Shown here piece by piece: positions 9,399 to 18,990 of a DNA stretch of 64,000 nucleotides (position 1 is its first letter; the number at the start of each line of letters is the position of its first letter). The notes under the pieces are model-generated. The model did not search any database. It was given only the letters and a program-made list of their open reading frames with translations, and was not told the origin of the DNA. A program made the position numbers and the translations under genes. Source of the DNA: an uncultured Bacteroides sp. (lineage in GTDB: Bacteria; Bacteroidota; Bacteroidia; Bacteroidales; Bacteroidaceae); assembly GCA_900755095.1 (NCBI GenBank), contig CAAEFE010000040.1, positions 15,910 to 79,909 of the forward strand, written 5' to 3'.

Positions 9399-10547
9399 TT
9401 ATTTATTTTCTCTATTGAGCATCTCCATATATTCACTGGGAGACATTTTTTCCACACTCGCAAAATAACGGTAAAAACTGGAGCGGGAGGTAAAGCCGCT
9501 CAAAAACATTAATTCCTTTACTGTAAGCTCCCTTTTCAACTGTGCCTGTTCTTTAAAATACTGCAAACGGTAGAAATTAATATAATCTCTGAAACCGGAA
9601 AAGCCATCATAATGAAGAGCCTTATTGAGTCTGTTTTCATTCGTATTCAAATCATTCAGAAATTCCTGCAAGGAATATTGAGGATTAGTAAATGGTTTAC
9701 TATGTTTCATGAGACTTTGCATCTGGTTGGATAGTTCAAAAACGACAGGCGAAACCGCAATTTCCCGGATGGCTTCTATTTCTTCCATCTCCAGCTCTTC
9801 TACAGGCTGGGGAGGTAAAGAAAGTGGATTCTCATTACGCAAATATAGTATATTTAAAAAAAGGACGGGAAGGATTACAATATAGCCGAACACGTTAAAA
9901 CATAATCCACTAGTGCCCAGCATCAACCAAATATAGCCGGACATGATGATAGCAAAACACATCATATAAATAGACATTGCCTGGCTCTGTTTACGCCGGA
10001 CGGGAATCCATCGTCTCATATATGGAAAGAGGAAATTTACGGAAGGAGTAATTACACTGATTATAAACAGCATCAGCCTTACCCGTACATCCCGTTCACC
10101 AATATTCTCCCGAATGGAAGCAAAAGATTTTAGAGTAGTATAGTGACCGTTAAAAAACTCATAGCAACAAGCTATACATGTAATCAGCAAAATAGGGATA
10201 CATAAACTGACGACTCTTGAAAAAGTCATCCATCCCGGTTTCAATGAGGCTATAGGAAAAATAGAAAAGAACTGAAAAAAGACAATCACCCGGACAATAT
10301 GCCATATCGAAAGATGATTCATCGGAACTTCAGTAAAACGCGGAATCGTCTCCTCACCTCCTCTACTGAAAATCCACATCCATTCCAGATTATCACACAA
10401 AAGAAGAAGGGACAGAGTGATAGCCAATACTCCCCATGCTTTTGTCAGTCCATTATTATCTGAAGAACGTGAATAAACAAGTATTCCCAATACCAAGCCC
10501 ACAATATCCAACAACAATTCAATGCAGAGAACAATTACGTTTACCAT
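9399..10547 (-). CDS. Membrane-anchored AraC-type transcription regulator
   Basis: The protein has about seven hydrophobic helices in its first 240 residues and a C-terminal AraC HTH domain from about residue 285 (NENRLNKALHYDGFSGFRDYI..., then LTVKELMFLSGFTSRSSFYRYF). No kinase or receiver domain lies between them, so the membrane part is probably the sensor and the HTH binds DNA directly from the membrane. The start is the ATG at 10547 (MVNVIVLC); the longer frame to 10655 begins with a non-coding-like stretch. It is divergent from the partner-switching operon (start about 10.7 kb) with about 150-190 bases between, so it is a good candidate for that operon's regulator. The ligand is unknown. 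Confidence 0.8.
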   Translation of the reverse strand: MVNVIVLCIELLLDIVGLVLGILVYSRSSDNNGLTKAWGVLAITLSLLLLCDNLEWMWIFSRGGEETIPRFTEVPMNHLSIWHIVRVIVFFQFFSIFPIASLKPGWMTFSRVVSLCIPILLITCIACCYEFFNGHYTTLKSFASIRENIGERDVRVRLMLFIISVITPSVNFLFPYMRRWIPVRRKQSQAMSIYMMCFAIIMSGYIWLMLGTSGLCFNVFGYIVILPVLFLNILYLRNENPLSLPPQPVEELEMEEIEAIREIAVSPVVFELSNQMQSLMKHSKPFTNPQYSLQEFLNDLNTNENRLNKALHYDGFSGFRDYINFYRLQYFKEQAQLKRELTVKELMFLSGFTSRSSFYRYFASVEKMSPSEYMEMLNRENK

Positions 10548-10693
10548 GTTTTTTTTGTTTTGAGCGACAAAAGTAGTCTTTTCGCGAAAAGAACGGGAGC
10601 ATCCCACTCGTAAAAAGCGTCCCAATATAGGGAGATTTGCTAAAATGGGAACCATTTGGGAGTAATATATTTCAGACTTTTCACCTTTACTAA

Positions 10694-10701
10694 TACTTTT
10701 G
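10694..10701 (+). promoter_or_regulatory. -7 element of the partner-switching operon (TACTTTTG)
   Basis: TACTTTTG matches TAnnTTTG and lies 36 bases before the ATG at 10738 and 57 before the ATG at 10759. It is the only good promoter match seen before the four-gene operon. Confidence 0.5.
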
Positions 10702-10758
10702 TGGCAGCATTCACCCCAAACAAGAATAAATTATAATATGACGCGCTACTTAAAGAAT

Positions 10759-11499
10759 ATGGAAAAGGAAATCACTATCGAAAATCAGGTAGAGGAAATT
10801 GCAATAATTGCCCAATTCATCGAAGAATTAGGCATGTCATTACATTTACCTTCCGGCATAACAATGAGTCTCAACCTAGCTATTGAAGAAGCAATAAGCA
10901 ATATTATCCATCACGGTTATCCTCAAAATCAAAAAGGTGAAATTACATTGAGAACTTCTGTGGCCCCCGGCCTACTGATTGCCCAGATTATTGACGATGG
11001 TATTTCATTCGATCCCACAAAATCTGAAAATGAAGCATCAGAAAATGCACTATCCCTGGAACAGCAACTGACACAAGGTTTGGGACTCTTCCTGATTCGC
11101 CGAACAATGGATAAAGTAGAATATCATTCGACGGACAACCAAAACGAACTAATCCTGACTAAAAATATAGAAATGGATTTCAAACCGGAAGCAACTCTTA
11201 AAACGAATTTATGTAAAATAGAGGAAGTAATCATACTCACTGTTGAAGGACGATTGGACACTGCCAATACCAACGAATTCAATGCTCTCATCCAACCTTT
11301 ATTAAACGTTCAGAATCCTAATATAATAATCAACTGCGAAGGATTACTATATATCAGCAGTTCCGGTTTAAGAAGCCTGATAACCCTCCAGAAAAGTGTA
11401 AAGCAACACAACGGACAACTTGTATTAGAAGCTATGCGTGCGGAAATACGGAAAATATTCGATATGACAGGCTGTTCCGGCCTTTTTATCATTCGTTAA
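10759..11499 (+). CDS. HATPase (RsbW-like) fused to STAS domain
   Basis: The first ~135 residues are a GHKL-type anti-sigma kinase domain: N-box LAIEEAISNIIHHGYP, then DDGISFDP and QGLGLFLIRRTMD. The rest is a STAS (anti-sigma antagonist) domain with the phosphorylatable serine region YISSSGLRSL. Normally these two partners are separate proteins that bind each other; here they are in one chain. The ATG at 10759 (MEKEITIENQ) aligns with the start of the paralogue at 14424 (MEREIKISND); an ATG at 10738 is also possible. It heads a tight operon with the binding protein, phosphatase and a second HATPase. It presumably receives the signal through phosphorylation of the STAS serine, but the regulated target is not visible. 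Confidence 0.85.
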   Translation: MEKEITIENQVEEIAIIAQFIEELGMSLHLPSGITMSLNLAIEEAISNIIHHGYPQNQKGEITLRTSVAPGLLIAQIIDDGISFDPTKSENEASENALSLEQQLTQGLGLFLIRRTMDKVEYHSTDNQNELILTKNIEMDFKPEATLKTNLCKIEEVIILTVEGRLDTANTNEFNALIQPLLNVQNPNIIINCEGLLYISSSGLRSLITLQKSVKQHNGQLVLEAMRAEIRKIFDMTGCSGLFIIR

Positions 11500-11510
11500 T
11501 TCCATTGATA

Positions 11511-12461
11511 ATGAGAAAAGCATCTATTATTTGCAGTATCTTGCTATCTCTGTTCTTTCTGACAGAACCGGTGAATGCACAATCCATTAATCTCACACCC
11601 AAATGGACGGCACAAGCACAATTTGCAGGCTATTACGTAGCCGACAAACTGGGATTCTACAAGGAAGAGGGACTTGACGTACATGTGGTACATCCTTCGC
11701 TTTCGGCAAGCTCTTTTTCTTTTCTGCAGAAAGGGTATTCGCAAGCGGTAGTTATGAACCTATCGTATGCCTTGACTGAATATTTTGCAGGTGCACAGAT
11801 AGTTAATATCTTGCAAACCTCACAGGAAAACAGTCTGATGCTTGTCAGTCGTTCGCCACTCAAGGGTACTTCATCTTTGCAACATAAGAAAATAGGGGTA
11901 TGGAATCATCTTAGTCAAGAACTACTGGATCAAATAGCCAACAAATATCAACTCCAGGTGGAATGGATACGTTTCAATGGAGGAGTCAACATTTTCCTAT
12001 CGAAAGCTGTAGATATTTGTCTCGTAGGAAGTTACAATGAGTTTCTACAACTAATTGAAGCCGGTGTAAAGACTGATTCTATTCATATCATGCATTTCGC
12101 AGATTATGGATATAACTTGCCAGAGGACGGACTTTATGTTAGCAGAGAATTCTATCAGAAATATCCTCAAGCTGTACAGAAATTGGCCCGTGCCAGTATA
12201 CGTGGCTGGGAATGGGCAAACGAACACCGCGAACAAACATTGGACATTATAATGGAACAAGTGCATCAACACAACATAGGAACCAACAGATATCACCAGC
12301 GTAAAATGTTGGATGAGATCTTACGGCTACAAACAAACAGGAAGAGCGGGCAACGTCCCTATCGGCTAAGCCGAGAAGTATTTGATCTGGCAGCTAGTAT
12401 TTTGTTGCCAGATCAAATCAAAAACACCAGCGACATTCGTTATGAAAATTTCGTAAAATAA
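11511..12461 (+). CDS. NMT1/THI5-like periplasmic solute-binding protein
   Basis: The protein has a Sec signal (ending PVNAQS) and the family hallmark of NMT1/ABC sulfonate-type binding proteins: LTPKWTAQAQFAGYYVADKLGFYKEEGLDV near residues 30-60, then a second lobe from about residue 120 (KKIGVWNHLSQELL). Such proteins usually deliver thiamine precursors, sulfonates or nitriles to an ABC importer. No permease or ATPase gene is near. It starts 11 bases after the HATPase-STAS gene and ends 12 bases before the phosphatase. It therefore probably serves as a ligand-loaded sensor for the phosphatase's periplasmic domain. The ligand is not predictable. The ATG at 11511 is used; an upstream TTG at 11505 is less likely. 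Confidence 0.8.
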   Translation: MRKASIICSILLSLFFLTEPVNAQSINLTPKWTAQAQFAGYYVADKLGFYKEEGLDVHVVHPSLSASSFSFLQKGYSQAVVMNLSYALTEYFAGAQIVNILQTSQENSLMLVSRSPLKGTSSLQHKKIGVWNHLSQELLDQIANKYQLQVEWIRFNGGVNIFLSKAVDICLVGSYNEFLQLIEAGVKTDSIHIMHFADYGYNLPEDGLYVSREFYQKYPQAVQKLARASIRGWEWANEHREQTLDIIMEQVHQHNIGTNRYHQRKMLDEILRLQTNRKSGQRPYRLSREVFDLAASILLPDQIKNTSDIRYENFVK

Positions 12462-12473
12462 TCACATTCATTC

Positions 12474-14411
12474 ATGAAACACACTTTTTCCCGTTCCTTT
12501 GCAACCCGGCTAAGTATCTACGTACTTTCCTTTACGTTGATTATCTTTGCTACTATTATGGCGCTATTTTATTATTATAGCCACCAGAAAGTAACGGACT
12601 TTGCCATTGAACGTACTCATGGACTATTAAGTAACATTGCAACTGAAATCAGCGGTCAGCTACTGTCTGTTAAGACGACTGTAAACCAATCTGTCTGGGT
12701 CTTGGAAAGAAACATTAATCACCCGGACTCTTTACACAATATTATTGAATCTGTTGTAAGAAACAATCAGTTCATCGTTGGAAGTGGCATAGCTTTCGTT
12801 CCCAACTATTACAAAGAAAAAGGGAAATATTTCATGCCCTATGCTTCTTTTAAGGATGAAATAAATGGAGAAATAACCTATCAGGTATTAGGTAGCCAGA
12901 ATTATGACTATCCATGTATGGACTGGTATCTCATCCCCCAACTACTTAAGCAACCTTACTGGAGTGAACCTTATTATGATGACGGAGGGGGAAATTTCAT
13001 CATGAGTACTTATGCCAAACCGCTGTTTGACAGTGATGGAAAATTAGTCGCAGTCTTTACAGCCAATATATCACTGACACAATTCACTGATACAATTAGC
13101 TTGCTGAAGCCATATCCTTCCAGCTACACCTATTTAATCAGTCGCAACGGAAGTTTCCTGACTCACATGGATAGAAATAAGATCATGAACGAAACGATAT
13201 TCTCTGAAGCCTTTGCCAAAGAGAATCTTGCACAGGAACAGATCGGACATGAAATGCTGGCAGGACACACCGGAACCATGCGTTTCGATAACAAAGGAGT
13301 AGATTCGTATGCATTTTACACAACTATTCCCCAGATTGGATGGTCAGTATGCACCGTTTGTCCAAGCCAGATTATTCTTCAGGAACTAGACAGTACATCC
13401 CGAACAATCATCTACACTTTTATAGTGGGGATGATAGCCCTATTCCTGATTGTGTACAGCATCATCCGACGCCTTGTCCGCCCACTGGAGAAATTCTCCG
13501 AGTCAGCCCGCGAAATTGCGACCGGACGATTTGATGTTACCATACCAGAAGTGCATTCCAACGATGAAATCAGAGATCTATACGATTCGCTTATCTTCAT
13601 GCAGCACTCTTTATCTACTTACGTAGTTGAACTAAAAGACACGACTGCCAGCAAAGAACGGATTGAAAGCGAGCTTTCTATAGCTAGGGAAATACAAATG
13701 GGAATGCTTCCCAAGATATTCCCTCCCTACCCCGAACGTAGTGATGTAGATTTGCATGCCATACTTCACCCTGCGAAAGAAGTAGGCGGAGATCTTTATG
13801 ACTTCTATATGGATGGCAACCGCCTCTACTTCCTAATCGGGGATGTATCAGGAAAAGGCGTACCCGCTTCTCTGTTTATGGCAATCACCCGCAGTCTGTT
13901 CCGTACTTTATCTCAGCAGGTGCTTTCACCGGCCAAGATTGTGACGGACATGAACAATTCGATTTCTGATAATAACGAATCCAACATGTTTGTCACGCTT
14001 ATTGTCGGAATCCTCGATTTGGAAACGGGGAAACTGAAACTGTGTAATGCCGGACATAATCCTCCCATACTGATTCGTCCGGACGGACAGGTTTCTTTCC
14101 TTGAATTCAAGACCCAGATATTTGTTGGTGTCATTGAAGAATTTGCCTATACCGAAGATGAAACGACATTGGAAAAAGGAAGTAAACTGTTCCTTTACAC
14201 CGATGGAGTGACAGAAGCTGAAAATACAGAGAAAGAGCTATATGGAGACGAAAAGTTATTGAAGACATTGTCTGATAATAACACGTCTGATGTACGCACC
14301 ACTGTTAATGGTATAGTGGACTCTATAGCAGAGCATGTCAAGGAAGCCGAAGCCAGCGATGACTTGACTATTTTACTTATTCAATATGAACCCGGGACAA
14401 CAAACAATTAA
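12474..14411 (+). CDS. dCache-HAMP-PP2C (SpoIIE-type) phosphatase
   Basis: Order of parts: an N-terminal membrane helix (LSFTLIIFATIMALFYYY), a periplasmic dCache-type sensor (about residues 40-300; MDWYLIPQLLKQPYWSEPYYD), a second helix (about 305-325), HAMP (RRLVRPLEKFSESAREI), a coiled-coil linker, then a PP2C/SpoIIE phosphatase from about residue 405. Catalytic metal Asp residues are present (GGDLYDFY about 440, GDVSGKGV about 457, and the C-terminal EASDDLTI). The enzyme should dephosphorylate a STAS protein and so release the partner kinase. It sits between the orphan binding protein and a HATPase gene. Confidence 0.9.
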   Translation: MKHTFSRSFATRLSIYVLSFTLIIFATIMALFYYYSHQKVTDFAIERTHGLLSNIATEISGQLLSVKTTVNQSVWVLERNINHPDSLHNIIESVVRNNQFIVGSGIAFVPNYYKEKGKYFMPYASFKDEINGEITYQVLGSQNYDYPCMDWYLIPQLLKQPYWSEPYYDDGGGNFIMSTYAKPLFDSDGKLVAVFTANISLTQFTDTISLLKPYPSSYTYLISRNGSFLTHMDRNKIMNETIFSEAFAKENLAQEQIGHEMLAGHTGTMRFDNKGVDSYAFYTTIPQIGWSVCTVCPSQIILQELDSTSRTIIYTFIVGMIALFLIVYSIIRRLVRPLEKFSESAREIATGRFDVTIPEVHSNDEIRDLYDSLIFMQHSLSTYVVELKDTTASKERIESELSIAREIQMGMLPKIFPPYPERSDVDLHAILHPAKEVGGDLYDFYMDGNRLYFLIGDVSGKGVPASLFMAITRSLFRTLSQQVLSPAKIVTDMNNSISDNNESNMFVTLIVGILDLETGKLKLCNAGHNPPILIRPDGQVSFLEFKTQIFVGVIEEFAYTEDETTLEKGSKLFLYTDGVTEAENTEKELYGDEKLLKTLSDNNTSDVRTTVNGIVDSIAEHVKEAEASDDLTILLIQYEPGTTNN

Positions 14412-14423
14412 GCACATATCATT

Positions 14424-14831
14424 ATGGAAAGAGAAATAAAGATCTCAAACGATTTAAATGAAATTTCAGTTTTAGCCAGTTTCATCGAAGAACTGGGAGA
14501 GGAACTTTCTTTGTCATTTGAAACGACAATGAATATCAATCTGGCATTGGAAGAGGCCGTAGCCAATATTATTATGTACGCCTATCCAACTCAAGAGCAA
14601 CACACCATCCTATTAAGAGTAACTTACAGCGAAAAACAACTTGTTTTCCTATTAACGGACAAGGGAGCCTCTTTTGATCCGACACAAGTAGATGAAGTAG
14701 ATGTTACACTTTCTTTGGAGGAACGTCCAATCGGAGGTCTGGGAATATTCCTCATACGAAGCATTATGAACGAAATATCTTACCAACGTATCGACAATGA
14801 GAATCACCTCATTATGAAAAAAGACATTTGA
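14424..14831 (+). CDS. RsbW/SpoIIAB-like serine-kinase anti-sigma HATPase
   Basis: A 135-residue GHKL ATPase domain: N-box NLALEEAVANIIMYAYP, G1 segment LTDKGASFDP and the G2 loop IGGLGIFLIRSIM. It is a paralogue of the N-terminal half of the protein at 10759. In Firmicutes such proteins phosphorylate STAS antagonists and sequester sigma-B or sigma-F; Bacteroides has no sigma-B, so the bound partner here is unknown. It starts 12 bases after the phosphatase gene and ends the operon. Confidence 0.87.
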   Translation: MEREIKISNDLNEISVLASFIEELGEELSLSFETTMNINLALEEAVANIIMYAYPTQEQHTILLRVTYSEKQLVFLLTDKGASFDPTQVDEVDVTLSLEERPIGGLGIFLIRSIMNEISYQRIDNENHLIMKKDI

Positions 14832-14892
14832 CGCGGGGCGGAAAGATTGTATAGTTTTCCAGCCAATTCATGGGGTATATCAAAGATTTCAC

Positions 14893-14900
14893 TATCTTTG
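14893..14900 (+). promoter_or_regulatory. -7 element before the hybrid sensor (TATCTTTG)
   Basis: TATCTTTG matches TAnnTTTG and lies 28 bases before the ATG of the hybrid two-component gene, so that gene probably has its own promoter and is not read from the partner-switching operon. Confidence 0.55.
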
Positions 14901-14928
14901 ATGCCATTATTAATCTTATGAACTAATA

Positions 14929-17900
14929 ATGAGCAGCCTTAACAAAATAGCAATCTGTCTACTTTTTCTATGCGCAGGGGTTAATTATGCTTTTTCTGAT
15001 ATTCCGGAGCAAATCAACTTCTCCTATATCTCTATTAATGAAGGATTGTCACAAAGTACTGTATTCTCTATCGATCAGGACCAACGAGGCAATATGTGGT
15101 TCGCAACTTATGACGGAGTTAACAAGTACGATGGGTATTCATTTACAGTTTATCAGCACAATGAAGATGATCCGAACAGCATCGCTAATGACATTTCGCG
15201 AATCGTAAAGACTGACAGTCAGGGACGGGTTTGGATCGGCACGCGGGATGGTTTGTCATATTATGATGAGGAGAAGGATAAGTTCAGAAATTTCTTCTAC
15301 GAAAAGAAGGGGAAGAAGCTGCAAATCAACGGTATTGCGGAGATCTCACCGGAACAACTGCTCATAAGTACACAGGAAGGTCTGACTATGTTCGATATTA
15401 AAGAATCACGATTCGTTGATGATTCTTTTAGTACGGCTATGCATAAGATAGTGGCTTCTGCTCTTTACAGGCAAGGCGATATTATCTATATCGGCACCCC
15501 GGTTGACGGGCTTTACAGCTACTCCATTCCTCAAAAGAAACTGGAAAGAATTACTCCGATAACGGGCACTAAACAGATTCAAGCCATTTTGCAACAATCT
15601 CCTACCCGCATCTGGATAGCTACCGAAGGAGCCGGTCTACTTCTATTTAACCCGAAAACACAAGAAGTCAAAGCTTATCATCATTCTTCTTCCAATCCTA
15701 AAAGTATCAGTTCCAATTATATCCGTTCTCTGGCATTGGATTCGCAAAATCGCCTATGGATAGGAACATTCAATGATCTAAACATTTATCATGAAGGAAA
15801 CGATTCTTTCGTTTCTTACAGCAGTAGTCCGGTAGAAAGCGGCAGTCTGTCACAGCGTTCGGTCCGCAGTATCTTTATGGATTCGCAGGGCGGAATGTGG
15901 CTTGGAACCTATTTCGGAGGACTAAACTATTATCATCCGATCCGCAACAGATTCAAGAATATCCAACGTATTCCATATAAGAATTCTCTAAGTGACAATG
16001 TAGTCAGTTGCATTACCGAAGATAAGAATAAGAACTTATGGATAGGAACAAATGATGGTGGATTGAATCTATATAATCCAAAGACACAACAGTTTACACA
16101 CTATATCCTGCAGGAAGACGAACGGGAAATCGGTATTGGTTCCAACAATATCAAAGCCGTATATGTAGACGAACAAAAATCACTTGTATATATAGGAACA
16201 CATGCCGGTGGTCTGACTGTTCTCCACCGCAACAGTGGACAAATGGAAAGTTTCAATCAGCTGAATAGCCAGTTGGTCAATGAAAATGTGTATGCCATTC
16301 TTCCTGACAAAGAAGGTAGTATCTTATTAGGAACTTTAAGTGCACTGGTTAGTTTTAATCCGGAGAAACGGAGCTTCACCACCATAGATAAAGAAAAAGA
16401 CGGTACGCCATTTACTTCACAACGAATCACAATCCTGTTCAGAGATTCTCGTAAACGTCTTTGGATCGGTGGTGAAGAAGGTATATCAGTCTTTCAGCAG
16501 GAAGGGATCGAAATAGAAAAAGCTCCTATCCTTCCGGAATCATCTGTAACAAAGATGTTTACCAATTGCATTTATGAAGCTGCCAATGGCATCATTTGGG
16601 TAGGTACGCGTGAAGGTTTCTACTGTTTTAATGAAAAAGAGAAGAAAATCAAACGATATACAACAGCTAACGGTTTACCCAATAATGTGGTCTACGGTAT
16701 CCTGGAAGATACTTTCGGGCGTCTCTGGGTAAGCACCAACCGTGGTATCTCCTGTTTCAATCCGGAGACAGAGAAGTTCCGCAATTTTACGGAATCCGAC
16801 GGGTTGCAAAGTAATCAGTTTAATACTTCTTCATTCTGCCGCACCTCTAACGGACAAATGTACTTCGGAGGTATCAACGGTATCACAACTTTCCGCCCGG
16901 AACTCCTACTGGACAACCCTTACACTCCTCCGGTAGTTATCACTAAACTTCAACTGTTTAACAAAACAGTCCGTCCGGATGATGAAACCGGTATCTTGAC
17001 TAAGAATATCAATGAAACAGAAAGTATCACGCTAAAATCATGGCAAACGGCTTTTACACTTGAATTTGTGGTATCCAACTATATTTCAGGTCAACACAAT
17101 ACTTTCGCTTATAAATTGGAAGGATATGATAAAGAGTGGTATTATCTGACAGACAAACGTGCTGTCTCCTATTCCAACTTGCCGCAAGGCACTTATCATT
17201 TTCTGGTAAAAGCTGCTAATAGTGACGGGAAATGGAACACTGTACCTACGATGTTAGAAATCATTGTTCTCCCTATATGGTACAAGACCTGGTGGGCAAT
17301 CGTGCTTTTCCTCGCTATTTTTATCGGCTTTATCACTTTCGTCTTCCGCTTCTTCTGGATGCGTAAAAGCATGGAGGCAGAGTTGGAGATTGAACGCAGG
17401 GATAAGGAACATCAAGAAGAAATCAACCAGATGAAGATGCGTTTCTTCATCAATATTTCCCATGAGCTTCGCACGCCGTTGACTCTTATCTTAGCTCCTC
17501 TACAAGAAATAATCAATAAGATCAGTGACCGCTGGACTCGTAATCAACTGGAATATATCCAACGCAACGCTAATCGCCTACTACATCTTGTCAATCAATT
17601 GATGGATTATCGCCGCGCCGAATTGGGAGTTTTCGAGTTAAAAGTAAAGAAAGAGAATGCACATCAACTCATACAAGATAATTTCTTGTTCTATGATAAA
17701 CTGGCGCACCACAAAAAGATTACTTATACTCTCCATTCCGAATTGGAAGATAAAGAGGAACTTTTTGATCCTAATTATCTGGAACTGATTGTTAATAACC
17801 TGCTTTCAAATGCTTTCAAATATACGGAAAGTGGTCAAAGTATCACTGTGACATTAAAAGAGGAAAATAATTGGCTGGTACTGCAAGTTAGTGATACCGG

Positions 17901-18990
17901 TATTGGCATTCCTATCAACAAACAGGGAAAAATATTCGAACGTTTTTATCAGATAGAGAGTGAGCATGTAGGAAGTGGTATCGGTCTTTCACTGGTACAA
18001 CGTCTGGTAGAATTGCACCATGGTCGTATCGAACTGGATAGTGAAGAGGGTAAAGGCAGTACTTTCTCTGTCTATCTGCCACAAGACATAAATACCTATA
18101 AATCCTCCGAGTTGGCTTCTAATGACACTCTGAATGAGGAAGGTCAGGTATATTCCACCAACTCGAAAGAAATGTATTTCATTGATACGGAAAAGGTCGA
18201 AAACGAAACGATCGAAGCCGGTGACAAGAAGCGTGGCACTATTCTTATTGTAGAAGACAATAATGAAATCCGCCATTATCTTAGCAGCGGACTTGCAGAA
18301 CTCTTCAATACGCTGGAAGCCGGGAATGGTGAAGAAGCCTTGGAAAAACTGAAAGACAATGAAGTTGACATCATTGTAACTGATGTCATGATGCCTGTGA
18401 TGGATGGTATCAAACTGTGTAAGAATGTGAAGCAAAATATCCGTACCTGTCATATTCCCGTGATTATCCTGTCTGCTAAAAGCGAAGTCAAAGACCAGAT
18501 GGAAGGTCTGCAAATGGGTGCGGATGATTACATCCCGAAACCATTCTCACTTGCTATCCTGACTACGAAGATACAGAATATGATGCGTACCCGTAGACGT
18601 ATGCTTGAACGGTATTCCAAATCCCTGGAAGTGGAACCGGAAAAGATTACGTTTAACGCCATGGATGAAGCTTTACTGAAACGTGCCGTAGCTATTGTAG
18701 AAAAAAACATGGATAATATTGAATTCTCTACTGACGAATTTGCCAGAGAAATGAATATGAGTCGTTCTAACCTGCATCTTAAATTGAAAGCTATCACAGG
18801 CGAATCGACTATCGATTTTATACGAAAGATCCGTTTCAATGAAGCAGCAAAGTTACTCAAGGATGGCCGCTATACAATAGCAGAAGTCAGTACAATGGTA
18901 GGATTCAATACACCGTCTTATTTTGCTACGAGTTTCAAGAAGTATTTCGGATGTTTACCCACGGAGTATATTAAGAAAATAAAAGGATAA
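14929..18990 (+). CDS. Hybrid two-component sensor of the heparin locus
   Basis: A 1353-residue one-protein signalling system. After a signal peptide come many Reg_prop beta-propeller repeats (MWFATYDGVNKYDGYSF, then LWIGT... units through about residue 660), a Y_Y_Y domain (about 700-785), a membrane helix (about 790-812), a HisKA domain with phospho-His about 845 (NISHELRTPLTLI), HATPase (about 955-1060), a receiver domain with Asp about 1152 (VTDVMMPVMDG) and an AraC HTH at the C-terminus (LLKDGRYTIAEVSTMVGF). It binds an oligosaccharide in the periplasm and activates the adjacent locus. Its position matches BT4663, which is known from memory to respond to heparin/heparan sulfate oligosaccharides. 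Confidence 0.95.
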   Translation: MSSLNKIAICLLFLCAGVNYAFSDIPEQINFSYISINEGLSQSTVFSIDQDQRGNMWFATYDGVNKYDGYSFTVYQHNEDDPNSIANDISRIVKTDSQGRVWIGTRDGLSYYDEEKDKFRNFFYEKKGKKLQINGIAEISPEQLLISTQEGLTMFDIKESRFVDDSFSTAMHKIVASALYRQGDIIYIGTPVDGLYSYSIPQKKLERITPITGTKQIQAILQQSPTRIWIATEGAGLLLFNPKTQEVKAYHHSSSNPKSISSNYIRSLALDSQNRLWIGTFNDLNIYHEGNDSFVSYSSSPVESGSLSQRSVRSIFMDSQGGMWLGTYFGGLNYYHPIRNRFKNIQRIPYKNSLSDNVVSCITEDKNKNLWIGTNDGGLNLYNPKTQQFTHYILQEDEREIGIGSNNIKAVYVDEQKSLVYIGTHAGGLTVLHRNSGQMESFNQLNSQLVNENVYAILPDKEGSILLGTLSALVSFNPEKRSFTTIDKEKDGTPFTSQRITILFRDSRKRLWIGGEEGISVFQQEGIEIEKAPILPESSVTKMFTNCIYEAANGIIWVGTREGFYCFNEKEKKIKRYTTANGLPNNVVYGILEDTFGRLWVSTNRGISCFNPETEKFRNFTESDGLQSNQFNTSSFCRTSNGQMYFGGINGITTFRPELLLDNPYTPPVVITKLQLFNKTVRPDDETGILTKNINETESITLKSWQTAFTLEFVVSNYISGQHNTFAYKLEGYDKEWYYLTDKRAVSYSNLPQGTYHFLVKAANSDGKWNTVPTMLEIIVLPIWYKTWWAIVLFLAIFIGFITFVFRFFWMRKSMEAELEIERRDKEHQEEINQMKMRFFINISHELRTPLTLILAPLQEIINKISDRWTRNQLEYIQRNANRLLHLVNQLMDYRRAELGVFELKVKKENAHQLIQDNFLFYDKLAHHKKITYTLHSELEDKEELFDPNYLELIVNNLLSNAFKYTESGQSITVTLKEENNWLVLQVSDTGIGIPINKQGKIFERFYQIESEHVGSGIGLSLVQRLVELHHGRIELDSEEGKGSTFSVYLPQDINTYKSSELASNDTLNEEGQVYSTNSKEMYFIDTEKVENETIEAGDKKRGTILIVEDNNEIRHYLSSGLAELFNTLEAGNGEEALEKLKDNEVDIIVTDVMMPVMDGIKLCKNVKQNIRTCHIPVIILSAKSEVKDQMEGLQMGADDYIPKPFSLAILTTKIQNMMRTRRRMLERYSKSLEVEPEKITFNAMDEALLKRAVAIVEKNMDNIEFSTDEFAREMNMSRSNLHLKLKAITGESTIDFIRKIRFNEAAKLLKDGRYTIAEVSTMVGFNTPSYFATSFKKYFGCLPTEYIKKIKG

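Noticed and set aside
11511..14831. An ABC transporter operon
   Set aside because: A binding protein is present but no permease or ATPase; the HATPase genes are GHKL-type (N-box), not ABC ATPases.
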